A stretch of 64,000 bases of DNA, from positions 3,162,001 to 3,226,000 of the forward strand of contig JAAROD010000015.1 in the NCBI GenBank assembly GCA_012274445.1, read 5' to 3'. The stretch is from Sclerotiophoma versabilis (taxonomy: Eukaryota; Ascomycota; Dothideomycetes; Pleosporales; Didymellaceae). Numbering within the stretch: position 1 is the stretch's first letter; the number at the start of each line of letters is the position of its first letter. The notes under the pieces are model-generated. The model worked only from the letters and a program-made list of their open reading frames with translations, searched no databases and had not been told where the DNA came from. The translations under genes were made by a program, and so were the position numbers. This document shows positions 43,704 to 55,911 of this stretch, piece after piece.

Positions 43704-45273
43704 TCAAGCACCCATTACCGGTATCTCCATCGCGTGCGCCCTAGTTTTCTGCTTCGGCGCCTCGACACTCAGAACCCTTCTCACCTTCGGCTTCGCCTTC
43801 ACAGCCGACGCCTTGCCGAACTCTTCGTTGTTCTGGCATGGCCCTTCAGCGGGGCAAGCGCGGTATATGCTCATCTTCGCCCACCCACCACACGTCTGGT
43901 TGGGGTTGCCGCTGCACTTCATAACGCAATTACCCATGATACCATCCTTTGGTGCGTATTTCGGGTTGAGTTGGTTCGCGCAGAAACACTCGCCCCTGTT
44001 CTCAAGTCCGGCGTACGAATACCTGCTGTTTGAACAGAAATCGACACACATTTCGACAGTCGTGTCGTCGCGAGACCAGGATGGACCAGTGAATGCACGG
44101 TCTCCAATGTAATCGCTGCCGCAGCCAACGTACTCCCAATTTTTGCTCGCAGTGAGGTCGACGTAGTTCAATTTGCGCACGCCTAGCTGCACGCCATCGT
44201 TACACGGCGCTGGTATCGCGCGCCCAGGCCCATACGTGACCGGGTTACAGCCAGGAAGTTTGTCGAGATGTCCATCGTTGACCTCATCGACAGGCTCGGG
44301 CAGCCGGCATGCCTGGCACTCCTCACCAGTGAACTGTGTGAGTACGGGACACTTCTCAACCTGTCCGGAAGGGTCGGTGCATTCGTCGATAGCGCGCTGC
44401 AATGTCGGCACGTCCCACCCGTTTATGAAGTCACCATGGTACCCAAACCCGGTGGCATCGCCTTGCGCAAAGACGAATGGGTGCTGATCACCATCCCACT
44501 GGTCGAGGAAGGGATTGGTGTCGTAGAGAACCTCGTAGAAGAGAGAAACCATGTGGATAGGGAAATCGGGAGGGCAGGCGCCGTTGTTGTACTCGTTCCC
44601 AACTGGATAGGACATGTGGGACTTGTGGTCTGGGGTGTCGATGTCCTTTCCATTCCAGCAGGATGGGAAGAAGACTTGTGCACGCAGACCTCCAGGGCAG
44701 TTGAAGTTCGGCATGCTATTTGTCTCCGGGAGGTTGGGCCCGCCCAGGCAACTGTAGGAGATGGCTTTTGCAGCAGAATTGTTGCCGAAGCTGCGTGCGG
44801 TAGAGTCGCCGGCTAACATGCGGAAGCCTTCTGGGAAGGCGTGTAGTTTCTCGTTGGGATCGTCGCCACGACGCTGGAGGTAGTAGACTGCCATTCCACC
44901 GCTGACATCTTCCGGGTCGCCAACCTCAGGCACTGGCATGAACGTGTTGTTCTTGAACTTGACGTACAGCTGCGGCGTCCAGTAATTCGACATGTCCTCC
45001 TAGAAGATGTCAGTCACGGCTCAGTGCAGTGTCGCTGAAGGTACTTACCTTGATAGTACATGAGGAACAATTTGATGCTCGCATTCCCGTGTAGGTCATT
45101 GTAGGTGCGAAAGCAGCTCCACCCGAGATGGTATGTACATGACTGGCGACACCTCCCGGTGTGATGATGGGGTCAAGTCGTGTTCGAACAATTCGGCCTG
45201 GACATGACATGCGAAAGAACGCTTCTGATGAGCCCGCAAGGGCAGCGAGAACAGAAAAGTAAGTGATATGCAT
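43704..45273 (-). CDS. Secreted DUF1996 plus WSC domain protein
   Basis: Exons 45049-45273 and 43704-44999 encode 506 residues, joined in phase 0 across a 49-nt intron. A signal peptide (ITYFSVLAALAGSSEA) is followed by the DUF1996 opening, FFRMSCPGRIVRTRLDPIIT then GGVASHVHTISGG. The DUF1996 region continues to about residue 310, with the motifs NYWTPQLYVKF, SYPVGNEYNNGACPPDFPIH and GDQHPFVFAQGDATGFGYHG. A WSC domain follows from about residue 365 (NWEYVGCGSDYIG, MCVDFCSNSRYSYAGLENRG, ECFCANQL, CSGNPNQTCGGW), a Cys-rich carbohydrate-binding module. The tail is Lys-rich with no GPI signal. It is likely a cell-wall or extracellular glycan-associated protein. Confidence 0.95.
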
Positions 45274-47377
45274 CTTTGCTTAGGTATATCGAAAGAAGAA
45301 TGCAAAACCAATGATACAGTCAACTGACAGCCGGTATCTAGCAGTATAAATAGTTGAAGTGAACAAGAGACATAACGGCGTATGACAAGTGTTCAAGCCT
45401 TAGATGGCGGGCATGACAGCCGCGCGCGTTCGTACAACCGGATGTCAGACACGCGCATGGCTTCCAATAACATGGCCTCTTTGTCTTGCGGTGCTGTATC
45501 CGAAAGATAGACTAAGGGTGGAGTTGCAAAAAGAACTTGTCGATCTGGCTTCAGTAAGTCAAGTCAGGTCGACACGGATTCAGATAAGCTGGTGATGAAA
45601 GTGGCGGCGTTGGTGCACCGGAACACCCTCATTCGTGCGAATCAAGGGGACCATTTAAGCAAGTTTCTCCACCCTGTATTGCCATTGGACCCTCAGGACA
45701 ATACAAAAACTCGATCGTGGTGTATTTCCCTCAGAAATGGTTGTTGTTTGGGATGATAGTTGTGGAGATAAAATGATTGGTCCACTCTTCATGAGCAGAT
45801 GCGTGGAACTAGCGTAATGAACTAGTTTTTGAACCTCACTGCTGGGCGGTAAGCGCAAGCAAGTACACCTGCATATGGAAAGAGCCAGTTTTTGGGCCCG
45901 CTGCATGCTACACTGAGTTTTTTCACGATCGTACAACAGTTATCCGCAGCAGTGTTGTAGCCCTTTCACTCTCGCTGCAGGAGTACTTCTGTAAGCGACA
46001 GCAAGTCTGGGTCAGTGACACAGACTGAATCACCAAACGCCCACCGGTCTGCGGCGCGCCTCGAGTTGCCCTCCCAAACCCCTCACAACATCGAGCAAAC
46101 GTTCGAGTCTTACCAGCGATCGAGGACTGCACATTCATTTGTTGAGGCTCAGTCAGTGACCTTGCACGTTGTGGGCGCACTCTTCGTCCGCCCAGGGACC
46201 AAGGAAGCGGTGGTCTTCGTGGCTGCTTTTGGACATCGTCTACATCCAGGCCCTGATGTCTACCGTGGGTCGTTCCTACCACTAGTTTGTCAAGCATCTC
46301 GGCAATACAGTTTCCTTTGACTTCCGTTCGATAGTCGCACAACATCCTGCAAAACCATCAACCGATTACTAGATGCAGATGATATGCATAATACATTAGA
46401 CCAGCATCTGTCAATGCGCGAGCTTGCGCAGGTCCGCACGAGGCTCCACGTTTCTGCTAGCCACTGTCCGTTTCCGTCATATGAATCTGCTCGAAGTGAG
46501 GTCCATAATACTTATGCAGACATCCCATTACTCAGGCCGTGCCGAGGTTACACAGGGCTATGAGCAGGTGCGAGAACAGGCTCGCGAGCTCCAAGTCTGT
46601 TACACTAATGATCATGAAGGTCTTTGAAGTACTTTGCGAAGGACGTTGTTAAGCGATTCTGCCAAAGATGCTGAGACGGATGATGGATGTGGCACCGACA
46701 GCCCCACTGCAGCCACAACCGTAGGGGGAAAGCATAACAGCACTGCAGATCGATCGCGCGATCACCTTCACGCGCGAACTTCCGGTAGTACGAAGTTATC
46801 GAAGGCCGCTTGATGACGATCTATGAAACGAGTGAAGAGGATGCGGTTGATGCTGTAAATGACGCACGAAAGCGTGAGTACAGTCAAGTAGTCGCCTTGT
46901 GATCCTGCTGCAGATGTAGTTGGTATGAGACTGTAATTGCCGTTTGGGGCTGGGAGCATGTACTATCGAACGTTGACTGGCGCTGCTCTATGGTTGCCCT
47001 TAGTCGTATCGAGAGCTTGTCAAATCCCACCTAGGAAGTGATCGCTGTTAGCTTAAATGTACATCCACAAGTCCATGTTCCCAACCCATACTTTGATGCT
47101 GTGGTGTTGCATTTGATTTGAGGCATTAAAGTATCAAGAAGGTTGCCGTAGTGTATCGCAAAATGGGCTCTGCGATATGCAACGACTATCGAACCCACTA
47201 TCGAAGTGATCGAGGATCGCTTTGCATGATCAACAATACGTGTAGCTCCTGTATAGTTGTTGTTGTTGTTGTTGTTGTTATGGGAGATCATTGTTTGACA
47301 TTTGACATTATGGGTGTCGGGAGTGACACTGTAACCGAGATGCCAAGCAGACACGTCGCTGCTCACGAGTCGAACCA
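45274..47377. other. Gap (2.1 kb) without a supportable gene
   Basis: Overlapping frames at 45923-46345 and 46015-46320 are mutual shadows with no domain. The right part carries a GTT microsatellite and the 3' region of the oxidoreductase gene. Confidence 0.5.
47256..47279 (+). repeat. (GTT)8 microsatellite
   Basis: Eight perfect GTT units downstream of the oxidoreductase gene. Confidence 0.95.
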
Positions 47378-48382
47378 TCATTTCTCGCCGGGATACAAGA
47401 GACCGTTCTCCTTCCTGACCTTCTCTAGTACCTCTAAGATATCTCTTGACAGAGTCTCGTAGTGCTTTTCAGCCTCACGATCCCTGTTGTTGATGACCCT
47501 CGCAAACTCTTCAGCCTCCTCTTGCAGGTTCAGCTCCACCCTTGTTTCAGGGCCAGCAAGCTGCTCCCTCTTCTTTGTCTTGGGGTCCCACAGAGTAACT
47601 GTCTCGATATCTGTGATAGTTGGGACGATGAGTGTGCCCTTTTCGCCATAAACTTCTGAAGGTGCATCACTGTTGTAGGTCTTGCTATGGCACAAGTGAA
47701 CAACGAAGTTGCCGTAGTCGAGGATGAGGCGACCACCGCCGTCTGCACCGGTGGCGATGATGTTGGGCCAATATTTCGCATCTTTCGGTGCGCCAAAGAG
47801 ATCGATGGCTGCAGATACGCAGTACACGCCTAAGTCCACGAGCGCGCCACCGCCCATCTCCAGGTTGAAAATATTTGGTGTCTCTCCGGCTAAGACCTTC
47901 TCATAGCGCGAGGAGTATTGCGCGAATGTGATAGAGGCACCATAAATTGGGCCAAGGTTCTTGATGGACTTCTTCAGGGTCTTGAAGTTGGCCTCTTGGA
48001 TGTGGCGGAAGGCTTCGATAAGGAACACATCCTTTTCCCTTGCAAGCTTGAACAGGTCATCGAGTTCTGTGACTGTGCTGCACGATGGCTTTTCCAGGAC
48101 GACGTTCTTGCCTGCATTGAGTGCGAGCTTGGCCTGTTCGTAGTGCAGGATGTTGGGGCTGGCGATGTAGATGGTGGACAGGTTTGAATCGTTGACAAGC
48201 TTATCCAGGTCGGTGTAAAGCTCTACCTTCTGAGCTTCATACTTTGCAGCGAACTTCTTCGCTGAGTCTTCCGTACGAGAGTAGACGGCTGTGAGGTTCC
48301 ACTTGCCGGTAGCTTGGGCGCACGCAATAAAAGAGTCCGTGATCCAGCTTGTGCCGATGATGCCGAAGTTGATGGGTGCCAT
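47378..48382 (-). CDS. Gfo/Idh/MocA family NAD(P)-dependent oxidoreductase
   Basis: A single exon of 334 residues from MAPINFGIIG; a frame extension of 12 codons upstream is Leu/His-rich and unlikely. The N-terminal Rossmann half has the nucleotide-binding start (INFGIIGTSWITDSFI), the strand-end NLSTIYIASPNILHYEQAKL and the family EKP motif (KNVVLEKPSCST), whose Lys is catalytic. The C-terminal half has EMGGGALVDLGVYCVSAAID, the D-x-G-x-Y type substrate-binding segment. The length and motifs fit the dihydrodiol dehydrogenase/D-xylose 1-dehydrogenase branch; the substrate cannot be read from the sequence. It is probably cytosolic. Confidence 0.93.
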   Translation of the reverse strand: MAPINFGIIGTSWITDSFIACAQATGKWNLTAVYSRTEDSAKKFAAKYEAQKVELYTDLDKLVNDSNLSTIYIASPNILHYEQAKLALNAGKNVVLEKPSCSTVTELDDLFKLAREKDVFLIEAFRHIQEANFKTLKKSIKNLGPIYGASITFAQYSSRYEKVLAGETPNIFNLEMGGGALVDLGVYCVSAAIDLFGAPKDAKYWPNIIATGADGGGRLILDYGNFVVHLCHSKTYNSDAPSEVYGEKGTLIVPTITDIETVTLWDPKTKKREQLAGPETRVELNLQEEAEEFARVINNRDREAEKHYETLSRDILEVLEKVRKENGLLYPGEK

Positions 48383-49056
48383 GACGAGATGATGTAGGTG
48401 CAGAAGAAGGTCGATCAATTGATGGCAGCAGCAAGGTGCGTAATTGGCTTCTTATACCAACGCCTCGTCTTTACGTTAGATTTTCTGTTGGGCGACTGTT
48501 GTCGAGGGGCAACCCGCATTCGACCCCACCACGAAGCTTCGATGGAGCTTTCAAGGATGTGATGTCAGGGCGCGCCATCCTTATTGGTCAATTCAGCCAG
48601 CTGTTGCGATTACCACATGTGGCTACGCCAAAACACGAGGGAGGAGCCATGCACGTATCACGCAGAATGAGCAACAAGCGCCGAATTTTGCCAAATATTT
48701 GATATTGACGAGGCGGATGTAAACCGAAATCCCAGTCCTATTTGGTACTTGCTATCCAAATCCAGAGCTCCATAGCGAGGAGGGTATCATGCTGGGAACG
48801 ACATGAGCTGTCGTGGAAGGATCATACCATATGCGTGCAAAGAGTCCGTGAGTAAACCCTAGAAATGAGCTGTGGGAGTGACAGTTACGGTGGACCAAAT
48901 GAGAGACTGCAGAACCACCCAGAGAAAGCAAACGCAGATAACACCTAACTCGAAAGGCCAAAACGCCAAATATGCTGTGATCCCAAAACTTCCGACTATG
49001 CAATGTATAAGCGACTCGAAGCCATATGAGCAACTTCAGCTCTTTGCCTACAGCAC
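48383..49056. other. Spacer upstream of the oxidoreductase gene
   Basis: 5' region of the oxidoreductase gene and 3' region of the Ser/Pro-rich gene upstream of it. No supportable coding frame was seen. Confidence 0.5.
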
Positions 49057-50325
49057 TCAGTCTTCCCAGACCGTGCCGAGCGAGAGGTCCACACGCCGCT
49101 CGCCTCCACAGACACTCCAGCGCTTCCTGGAGTCCCTCTTGCCAAAGTTGAAGCTTCGGCCACGACCTTCAGGCACGTCCAGACTAGACCTGCGAAGCTC
49201 GCCACCATCTTCGCGGTCAGCGGCTGCCTTCAACTGCGCAATGCGTTCTGCTTCAAGGGCAAGATCCTCAGCATCAGGACTGTCTTCTATAGTTTCGAGA
49301 GATGAGATGGAAGGGCTGCGCGAGCGCATCGAGGTTGGTGTAGACGGAACCGATGAAGAGGCGAAGGAGGGCGGGTAGTGCTCGTTGAATTTGGAGGGCG
49401 CCAGCATAGGCGAGGATGTCGCTGAGGTGGGTGTGCTGACAGAAGGAGTGCTGGTGGGTGGTGCACCAAGAGGTATAGCGACGTGGTAGAGGGGTGATGC
49501 TGGCCGCCTGCGCCTTGACAAAGAGCCAGTGCTGCTGTACAGACTGGAGATGTTGCTACTTGCCCGAGGTGTGAGCTCAAGCTCCGCATCCTCTGCAATG
49601 TCACAGACACTGGGTGCTCCCTCAAATGAACCTACAGAAGCCGGACGTATACCAGAGCCGTATCGTTCCTGCATGCCCGTTGTCGCTAGGCGAGGCTCGA
49701 CTGTACGTGGACTTCGTGGCTTGGGCGAGCGTAGAGGAGATGAGGGGCGGTCGAGGGGCATAGGCGAGGGCGAAAGGGTGAGGCGTCCTGCAGGCTGTTG
49801 GTGGCCTCCCGCGGTCTGCATGACAATGGGCAGTGAGTGGGCTCGGGTCATAGGAGGAGCAAGTGCGCTGTGGCCGCTATGAGAACGCAAGTGAGATCGT
49901 GCGTAGGGCGACCGGTTGCGTGGCTGCGTCTGATATGTGGAGGTGCTGGCGTGTGCAGGGTCGGTCTGCGAGCGAGGCGTGGAGGGCCGCCGTGACGAAA
50001 TACTGTCGTCTGAGGTGTTGCTCAGCTGGCGGGCGAGCGTGTTTGCTTCACCCATGCTTTCGCTGTTTCCAGGGAGCGTGCTTGTCAGCTCGGTCGGGTG
50101 GTGTGAAGGGCCCCTGGGAGTATCGTGGGCGGTGGAGAAGGACATGTCCTGGTCTTCTGCCTCGTCGTTGGGTGGAGACGAGGTTTTGGCAGAGGGCCGG
50201 GCAGTAGCAGCTGGCGCTGAGTGAGCAGTCGAGCGCAGTGCTATAGCGTCTAGGCGCCGGAGGAGTTCGTCGTGCTGCGGGTTGCCCTGCGCTGCTGGCA
50301 AGGCCGAAAAGTGTGCGGCAGTCAT
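49057..50325 (-). CDS. Ser/Pro-rich (basic proline-rich type) conserved fungal protein
   Basis: A single exon of 422 residues from MTAAHFSALPAAQGNPQHDE, chosen because the 104 codons open upstream are Arg/Cys/His-rich and not protein-like. A short ordered N-terminus (LLRRLDAIALRS) is followed by long Ser/Pro/Arg-rich disorder with many SP and RSP sites. Ordered blocks appear near the end: SISSLETIEDSPDAEDLALE, an ERIAQLKAAADRE helix, and a conserved-looking C-terminus (RKRWSVCGGERRVDLSLGTV). I recall that last motif from proteins called basic proline-rich in filamentous fungi. The role is unknown; phosphorylation-regulated scaffolding is a guess. Confidence 0.78.
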   Translation of the reverse strand: MTAAHFSALPAAQGNPQHDELLRRLDAIALRSTAHSAPAATARPSAKTSSPPNDEAEDQDMSFSTAHDTPRGPSHHPTELTSTLPGNSESMGEANTLARQLSNTSDDSISSRRPSTPRSQTDPAHASTSTYQTQPRNRSPYARSHLRSHSGHSALAPPMTRAHSLPIVMQTAGGHQQPAGRLTLSPSPMPLDRPSSPLRSPKPRSPRTVEPRLATTGMQERYGSGIRPASVGSFEGAPSVCDIAEDAELELTPRASSNISSLYSSTGSLSRRRRPASPLYHVAIPLGAPPTSTPSVSTPTSATSSPMLAPSKFNEHYPPSFASSSVPSTPTSMRSRSPSISSLETIEDSPDAEDLALEAERIAQLKAAADREDGGELRRSSLDVPEGRGRSFNFGKRDSRKRWSVCGGERRVDLSLGTVWED

Positions 50326-53300
50326 GGCGGCGAGCTGCGAGAATGCATAGTCTGGCGCACAGGCGGTCAGGCTGGAGGTCTTCAGGGCCCGGAGGTGGAG
50401 ATGGCGTTGGCGAGTGCAGCAGGGGGCTAGTCTGTGGTTGTTGTGGACGCAGGTTGCTCCTTGCTCTTGTTTCAGCCGGCGCAAAGTGAAAGTCGGGCGC
50501 GGCGATTGGCTGGTGGCTGCCTGTCTGTTTGGCGACGCTCGTCTCGCATACACACAGCGAACACAAGCTGTGCGAGGACTGGCGAAGCTGTTGCTGGCGA
50601 CGTCGGGGACGTGGACGAGGCGGGCAGCAGAGCGCACGCTGAAGCTGCACTGCGACTGGGAGGGCCGAGTTTAACGGCCGTGCCTGCCAGGGCAACGCTA
50701 CCTGTATCGACTTGTCTGGGGCAGGCGCGCTGGGCTGCAACCAAGTCAGACGGACCGCTCAACAGAGCAACCCTGCAAGCAACGTGAAGGGAGCAGTCGA
50801 GGTATCGAGGCAGACCCACTTGTGCTTGTGGGGAGTTCACGGTGAAGAGGTTCAGAAATGCCCGGAACTTGATGGAGATACTCGACGCCTGTCAATGCCG
50901 CCCTGTCCCATGATGAACTGCTGCCGTCAAGCGCCCTAACAAGACCCTGCATATCGACGTTTCCGGGCTAGCAGACCAACTTCACTCTGGGCCACCGGCG
51001 AACGCTTCGCCGAACGCGACCATGCCCATTTCCACCGCCGCCACTCCATTGCTATCGCGTTCTCGCCTCTCCTCAACCGCTTTTGGATGCCGTTGCTGGT
51101 TCTGGATTCGAGCCTGCCAACTCTGATGACTTGTGTTGAGCATGTCCATGCGGCTCCTGAGGCATGCTCCACCCAGCCAAATCAACTCGTTGCGGAGAAA
51201 TTACTCGTGTCAGATCCTGCAATAAGCCTCTAGCACGATGAAGGGTCCACGCATGACCCTTTCCCATCTTAGCCCCAAGTCTAATGCTTACAACAGCCTT
51301 CATGTCATGACAAACAGTACTTGCTATGAATTCCGCCATACGTGGTGTAGGTGGACCGGGAGTTTGACCGCGAACGCAGAAGCACTAACTTGTTATCTTG
51401 CGCCATTTGGAGGTCCTTAAGTTACTGACTATCCCTGTCCTGCACACCCCACCCATTGCTGTTAAACCCTAAACAAGTAGACTTTACTTGACAGGCACTA
51501 CTGGACCCACCTACACTACTTGTGCTAGATACTATAGTAAGATTGAGACTAGCCTTCGATATGTTGCAACTCCTCCTCCACTTTCTTTACTACACCTTCG
51601 TATACAATCTGCTGGTAAGAAGCTACTCTAGGGTATTCGAGAAGACGGTATTCAGAGTTGCAACGGCGTCGATCAAGCTCTGTAACCGTGTCCTACATCC
51701 GCAGTATCTTTTCACACTTTCTACGCCCTACGTGCAATGGTCCAACGCGGAGATGACGAGCGGCAAGGTCTTCAAAGCCACACTCGCAGCTTCGAGCCCT
51801 GTTATTGCGCCGGTGATGGCCCGGGAGATGTGAAGGGTAGCTTGATCCATTCATAAGTCGATGAGGGGAATCACCTGAGCTGCAACAACTCACCGCTAGC
51901 GTAGCAGAGCCGGTCATCAGTTTGATGCCACTGTTCAGTACAATACGAAACCCAGCACCTCATGCTTGATTCGGAAGGTCCTGCAGAATTAGCACTGCAT
52001 GCTACGAGACACTCCAGGATAAATTTCCAAATACCAAGGAATTCTGGCCTTGCAGAAGGCAGTATCTCCGGTACCACAAAGAACATCGGGTGCGGAGGTT
52101 TGGACGTAGTGTATGAATCAGCAGAGAAAGCTGAGGGCATTGTGGCTTTGTCGATTCCTATATAGATGAACACCCCCAAGCACTAGTATCCCAGGATGAC
52201 GAGGGATTCGACGACCATGCGTCGCGGATGTCCTACGCTTCATTGACGTCTGCTAAAGGCAAATTATGGCCTCAACCTCTGCTACAGTAACGTCTTTAAG
52301 GCAAAACGTTCAGATGTCTTCTGTGCTACTTCTTTATGACCATCCATTAAGACTTTGTCTAGCAGAAGCACGTTTATAGTGGCCTGCAACTATGTGTAGG
52401 GCTGCCTCTTCAAAAGCTTATAACGACTGGCTGGTCTAGGTATGCATGTTTAACCACGGCATCTCGAACGTCAAGACAATCAGGCATGATGAGAAGTGTG
52501 ATAGCTCTGGCTGGTAAAGGTATAGTCCCTTCTCCCAAGTCTTCCCCATGCCACTGAAAGATGCTGAATGCGATATCCATGCAACCAAGATGTAGAGAGC
52601 CTGGAAGAATGCTCAAGTAGTCATCTGAGTTGTGGTAGGACGGTATAGTAGCTTGTCCAACGATTGTCATGTCAGCATCGTCATTCCCCCCGCTACTACC
52701 TCGGAAGAGGCCTCGCAAACAAACCGTTCAATCGCAACGATGTTTTCGCTCCTGGTCAAGTCTAGAATGTTTGCGGTAGAAGCCTCTTGAAACCAGATTA
52801 TCCAGGGCACCGAGGTTTATAAACCGTAAGGGGTTTGTTGTAAGTGCCTCCAAAGTCCATATCCTGCCTGCAACAGGGTACATTGCAGCCCTAGATCGTG
52901 AGCGCCATCGTGACGCGTCACACAATTGCAGAGACGTTCTTCTATATTGGGTATTCCTATCCACAAGAAACGCGCCTAACTTAACTCGAACTCATGGCGC
53001 CTGCCGCTGATCAAGTATGCTTACAGAAATGGGTGCGGAATCAACTGGTTTAATGGTTGACCACGATGATGTTTAATGTTGTAGATAAGAAAGTTTGCCG
53101 AGTCAACCGCGGAGATCTGGGACATCCTGGGAACGCTCGAGCCGCCACCGGACCAAAACTCCGTTTTGCCGTCGAGAGACGGCACTTGCCTGCGACAACC
53201 TCAGTCCCCACTCCTTCCCTTCTCAAGGCCACGAGCTTGCTGGCTTACGTATTGTTTCAAAAGTAGTAATCGACATGAGTCCCTTGCTGATCTTGCAGGA

Positions 53301-53568
53301 CGAATGCGCGGCTTCGATCGCCAGGCTGGGCCCGCGAGGTGCCGTAACATCTTTAGTTAGTCTCCCGCCTTCAATCTTGGGCGACACCAATTTTGATTAT
53401 TTGGACCAGATGTAGAGCTAGTGGCATACTGGTCATCGACCAGTGAGAAGGCACGGAGTTGCCAGCGACGTGCTACCCAGTTGATTCACAATAGCACCTG
53501 TCACCGTCGCTTCTATCCTTCCGTCCATTGACAAACAAGGAGCAGCTGCAGCGCTTTTCTCACCGCCC
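50326..53568. other. Long gap (3.2 kb) without a supportable gene
   Basis: The left end is the GC-rich 5' region of the Ser/Pro-rich gene, whose shadow frames reach 50.8 kb. A 90-codon frame at 51564-51833 (MLQLLLHFLYYTFVYNLLVR) has one hydrophobic segment but nothing else in its favour. A 106-codon frame at 53095-53415 ends in an orderly stretch (KVVIDMSPLLILQDECAASI) that could be a gene fragment. Neither is called. Confidence 0.45.
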
Positions 53569-55491
53569 ATGGCCTTTTGGGACACAGTTCTGAGCCCTGC
53601 GAATGCAAAGTTGTATGGGCGACGACTCATCCCAAATATTGTTGACGATAATGCGAAACAACAGCCAGACCGAATTTGCTTTTCATTTCCTATTTGTTGT
53701 ACGCACCTGCACCATGGCTTTCAGGATGTCAGCTGGCGATGTGTGAGTATAGGCTATTTCTGACTGAGCGAGACTGACAGCACTAGTTTGCCAATGCTGT
53801 CAACAAGATGGCATATTTCATCCAGAGAAGAGTCGGTGTGGGCTCTGAGTTCAAAACATTCATGTACATAGGGTTTCCAGACATTCGAACTTACATCACG
53901 CTTGTAGCTGCGTAAGTTTCGATCCAGTCCCAACCCCGCCAATGTCAATACATCGATCAATCTGACGTGTTTTTGCAGCATGAAAACAGGCCATAAGGTA
54001 CGATCTGATCTCGCAGACAGTGATTGCATAGCTGCCTGTTCGTGTTGACTCAGATAGGTGCTCTTCAGCTCCCATCGAAATAGCCTAGCGGGGCATGCGA
54101 ACCTCATCAGGCAGACCAACTGTACCATTCTCTTATACACAGCTGGCTTCCCCGTGTCAGGCATTCTCGAACGATGTCGGCTTGAAGCTGTCCAAGTTCC
54201 AGAGCTGGCCATACTCCTTGACAATTCATCATGCGAGCCATTCCCATATAGAAAGACATTCGAGGAAGCGAAGTACGATTCATGCTTCGTCTTGCACACC
54301 TCCGGGTCAACCGGTCTGCCTGCACCAATAACATTCACCCACTGGACAATCAGCACGACCGACCAGCACCATATTGTAGCACCTTTGGATGGAAGACCCT
54401 CTGTATGGGGCGCTCTGCTCGATTCCCGACGTCGCAACTACCTGGCTTTTCCTCTCTCTGCGAGCTCAGGAGTCAGTGCTGGCATTACAGACGCCTGCTT
54501 CAACAACATTACTACCGTTCTTGGCCCACCTGAACAGGCTACTGCAAGAACTATCGACGACATGATACGATACGCAGATATAGACTCGGCGAGTTGTGTA
54601 CCTGCAACGCTGGAAGAGCTCGCGAAAAACGCTGATGTTCTAACAAAGCTGCGAGGACTGAAGCATATCGCATATGTTGGAGGTAACAGAGGTCCGTCAA
54701 CTTGATTTAATTTATGCTGACAATGTACAGGTTCACTCACTCAAGAGGCTGGGGAGATTGTGTCCCGATACGTTCCACTTGTATCTCTAATGGCATCGAC
54801 TGAGACTGTCTCTATGGTACAGCATGTTACTGATCATGAGGACTGGTCATATGTCTGCATCAACCCCATTTTAAACGGGATAGAGATGCGACCCGTTGCG
54901 AATTTGTACGAACTTGTCTATGTCAGGAAGCCAGAATGTGCAGAATTTCAGGGAGTGTTCAAAATCTTTCCCCATCTGCTGGAATACTCAATGCGGGATT
55001 TGTACTCAAAGCATCCGACGAAGCCACATCATTGGAGACACGAAGGCCGAAAAGATGATATAATTGTTTTCAAAAACGGTTCGAAGTTGAATCCGATGCT
55101 GCACGAACGAATGATAGCAACGCATCCAAAGGTACATGCCTGCCTGCTGGTTGGTACTGGCAAGGACAAGCCTGCGGCGGTCATCGAGCTGCACCCACAA
55201 CACTATACAGAAGATTTTTCGATGCAGAAAGATTTGGTCAAAGAGATCTGGCCACAAGTAAGCAAGGCGAATGATGTAGCTGACACATCTGGTCAGCTTG
55301 AGCAGCGCTACATCATCTTTGCTAAGAGGGAGAAGCCATTTGAGATGGGATTGAAAGGTACCGTTCAAAGATACGCAACAACTCGTCTCTATGCGCCAGA
55401 GATTGAACACCTTTACACATCAATAGCAGAAGGAGGTCTAAGTACACTTTTTCGGACCGAAGCCGCGACAGCGAGAACAACCAACTACTAG
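53569..55491 (+). CDS. Stand-alone adenylation enzyme of the NRPS-like (A-T-R) type, without carrier or reductase domains
   Basis: Five exons (53569-53742, 53787-53911, 53979-53997, 54058-54682, 54731-55491; exon 3 is only 19 nt) encode 567 residues in one clean frame. ANL adenylation motifs follow in order: IVDDNAKQQPDRICFSFP; CFVLHTSGSTGLPAPITFTH (motif A3, with Ala where Lys is usual); LMASTETVSMV (A5); RDLYSKHPTKPHHW (the usual GDL reads RDL); GRKDDIIVFKNGSKLNP (A8); and LKGTVQRYATTRLY (A10, with the catalytic Lys). The enzyme should activate a carboxylic acid as acyl-AMP. The relatives I know carry a thiolation and a reductase domain after A10; here the protein stops about 30 residues later, and I see no such sequence before the next gene. 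It may be a natural stand-alone enzyme or a truncated one. Confidence 0.9.
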
Positions 55492-55911
55492 ACCCCACTT
55501 CTCTCCAGCATCGCAGTCGTGTACTTGTGCTCCAAGCCCACTCTTTACTTCAGATGGGGACGCCTGATCAGCGAAAGGCTCACCCCTAAGGCTGTCTCCG
55601 GAATAGCTTAATCGGCTCAGGATTTCGGATTTCGGATTTCGGATTTCGATATTCGCGCGGCTTGTCGCCCTTTGGCCGCTTAAATTACTAAGACCGTAGC
55701 ATGTGAGCGGGACGGAATGAGTCACAAAGTACATAAGGGTGCATGCTTCCACTGCTGCCGGCCTGAAGAAAGAGGTATTAATTTAGTCGCACGGCACTAC
55801 CTGCCAGCTTCGACAACCGTCCTTCCTGACACAGCCTATCGGTGCCGACAACATTCCTAAACGAACTACAACTTCGCAATATATTACACAGATCGCATCT
55901 CCACAGGAAAC
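55492..55911. other. Spacer with a heptanucleotide repeat
   Basis: No gene. The interval contains the GATTTCG repeat and the promoter of the DUF1993 gene. No remnant of a thiolation or reductase domain is visible. Confidence 0.55.
55621..55648 (+). repeat. Four tandem GATTTCG units
   Basis: Four perfect 7-bp units between the adenylation enzyme and the DUF1993 gene. A small minisatellite. Confidence 0.9.

Noticed and set aside
50048..50740. Minus-strand Pro/Arg/His-rich frame overlapping the Ser/Pro-rich gene
   Set aside because: It overlaps the N-terminal coding part of the 49057-50325 gene in another frame and has GC-driven composition only.
55492..55911. Search for a thiolation or reductase domain after the adenylation enzyme
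   Set aside because: No frame shows a phosphopantetheine-site Ser motif or a Rossmann reductase start before the DUF1993 gene.
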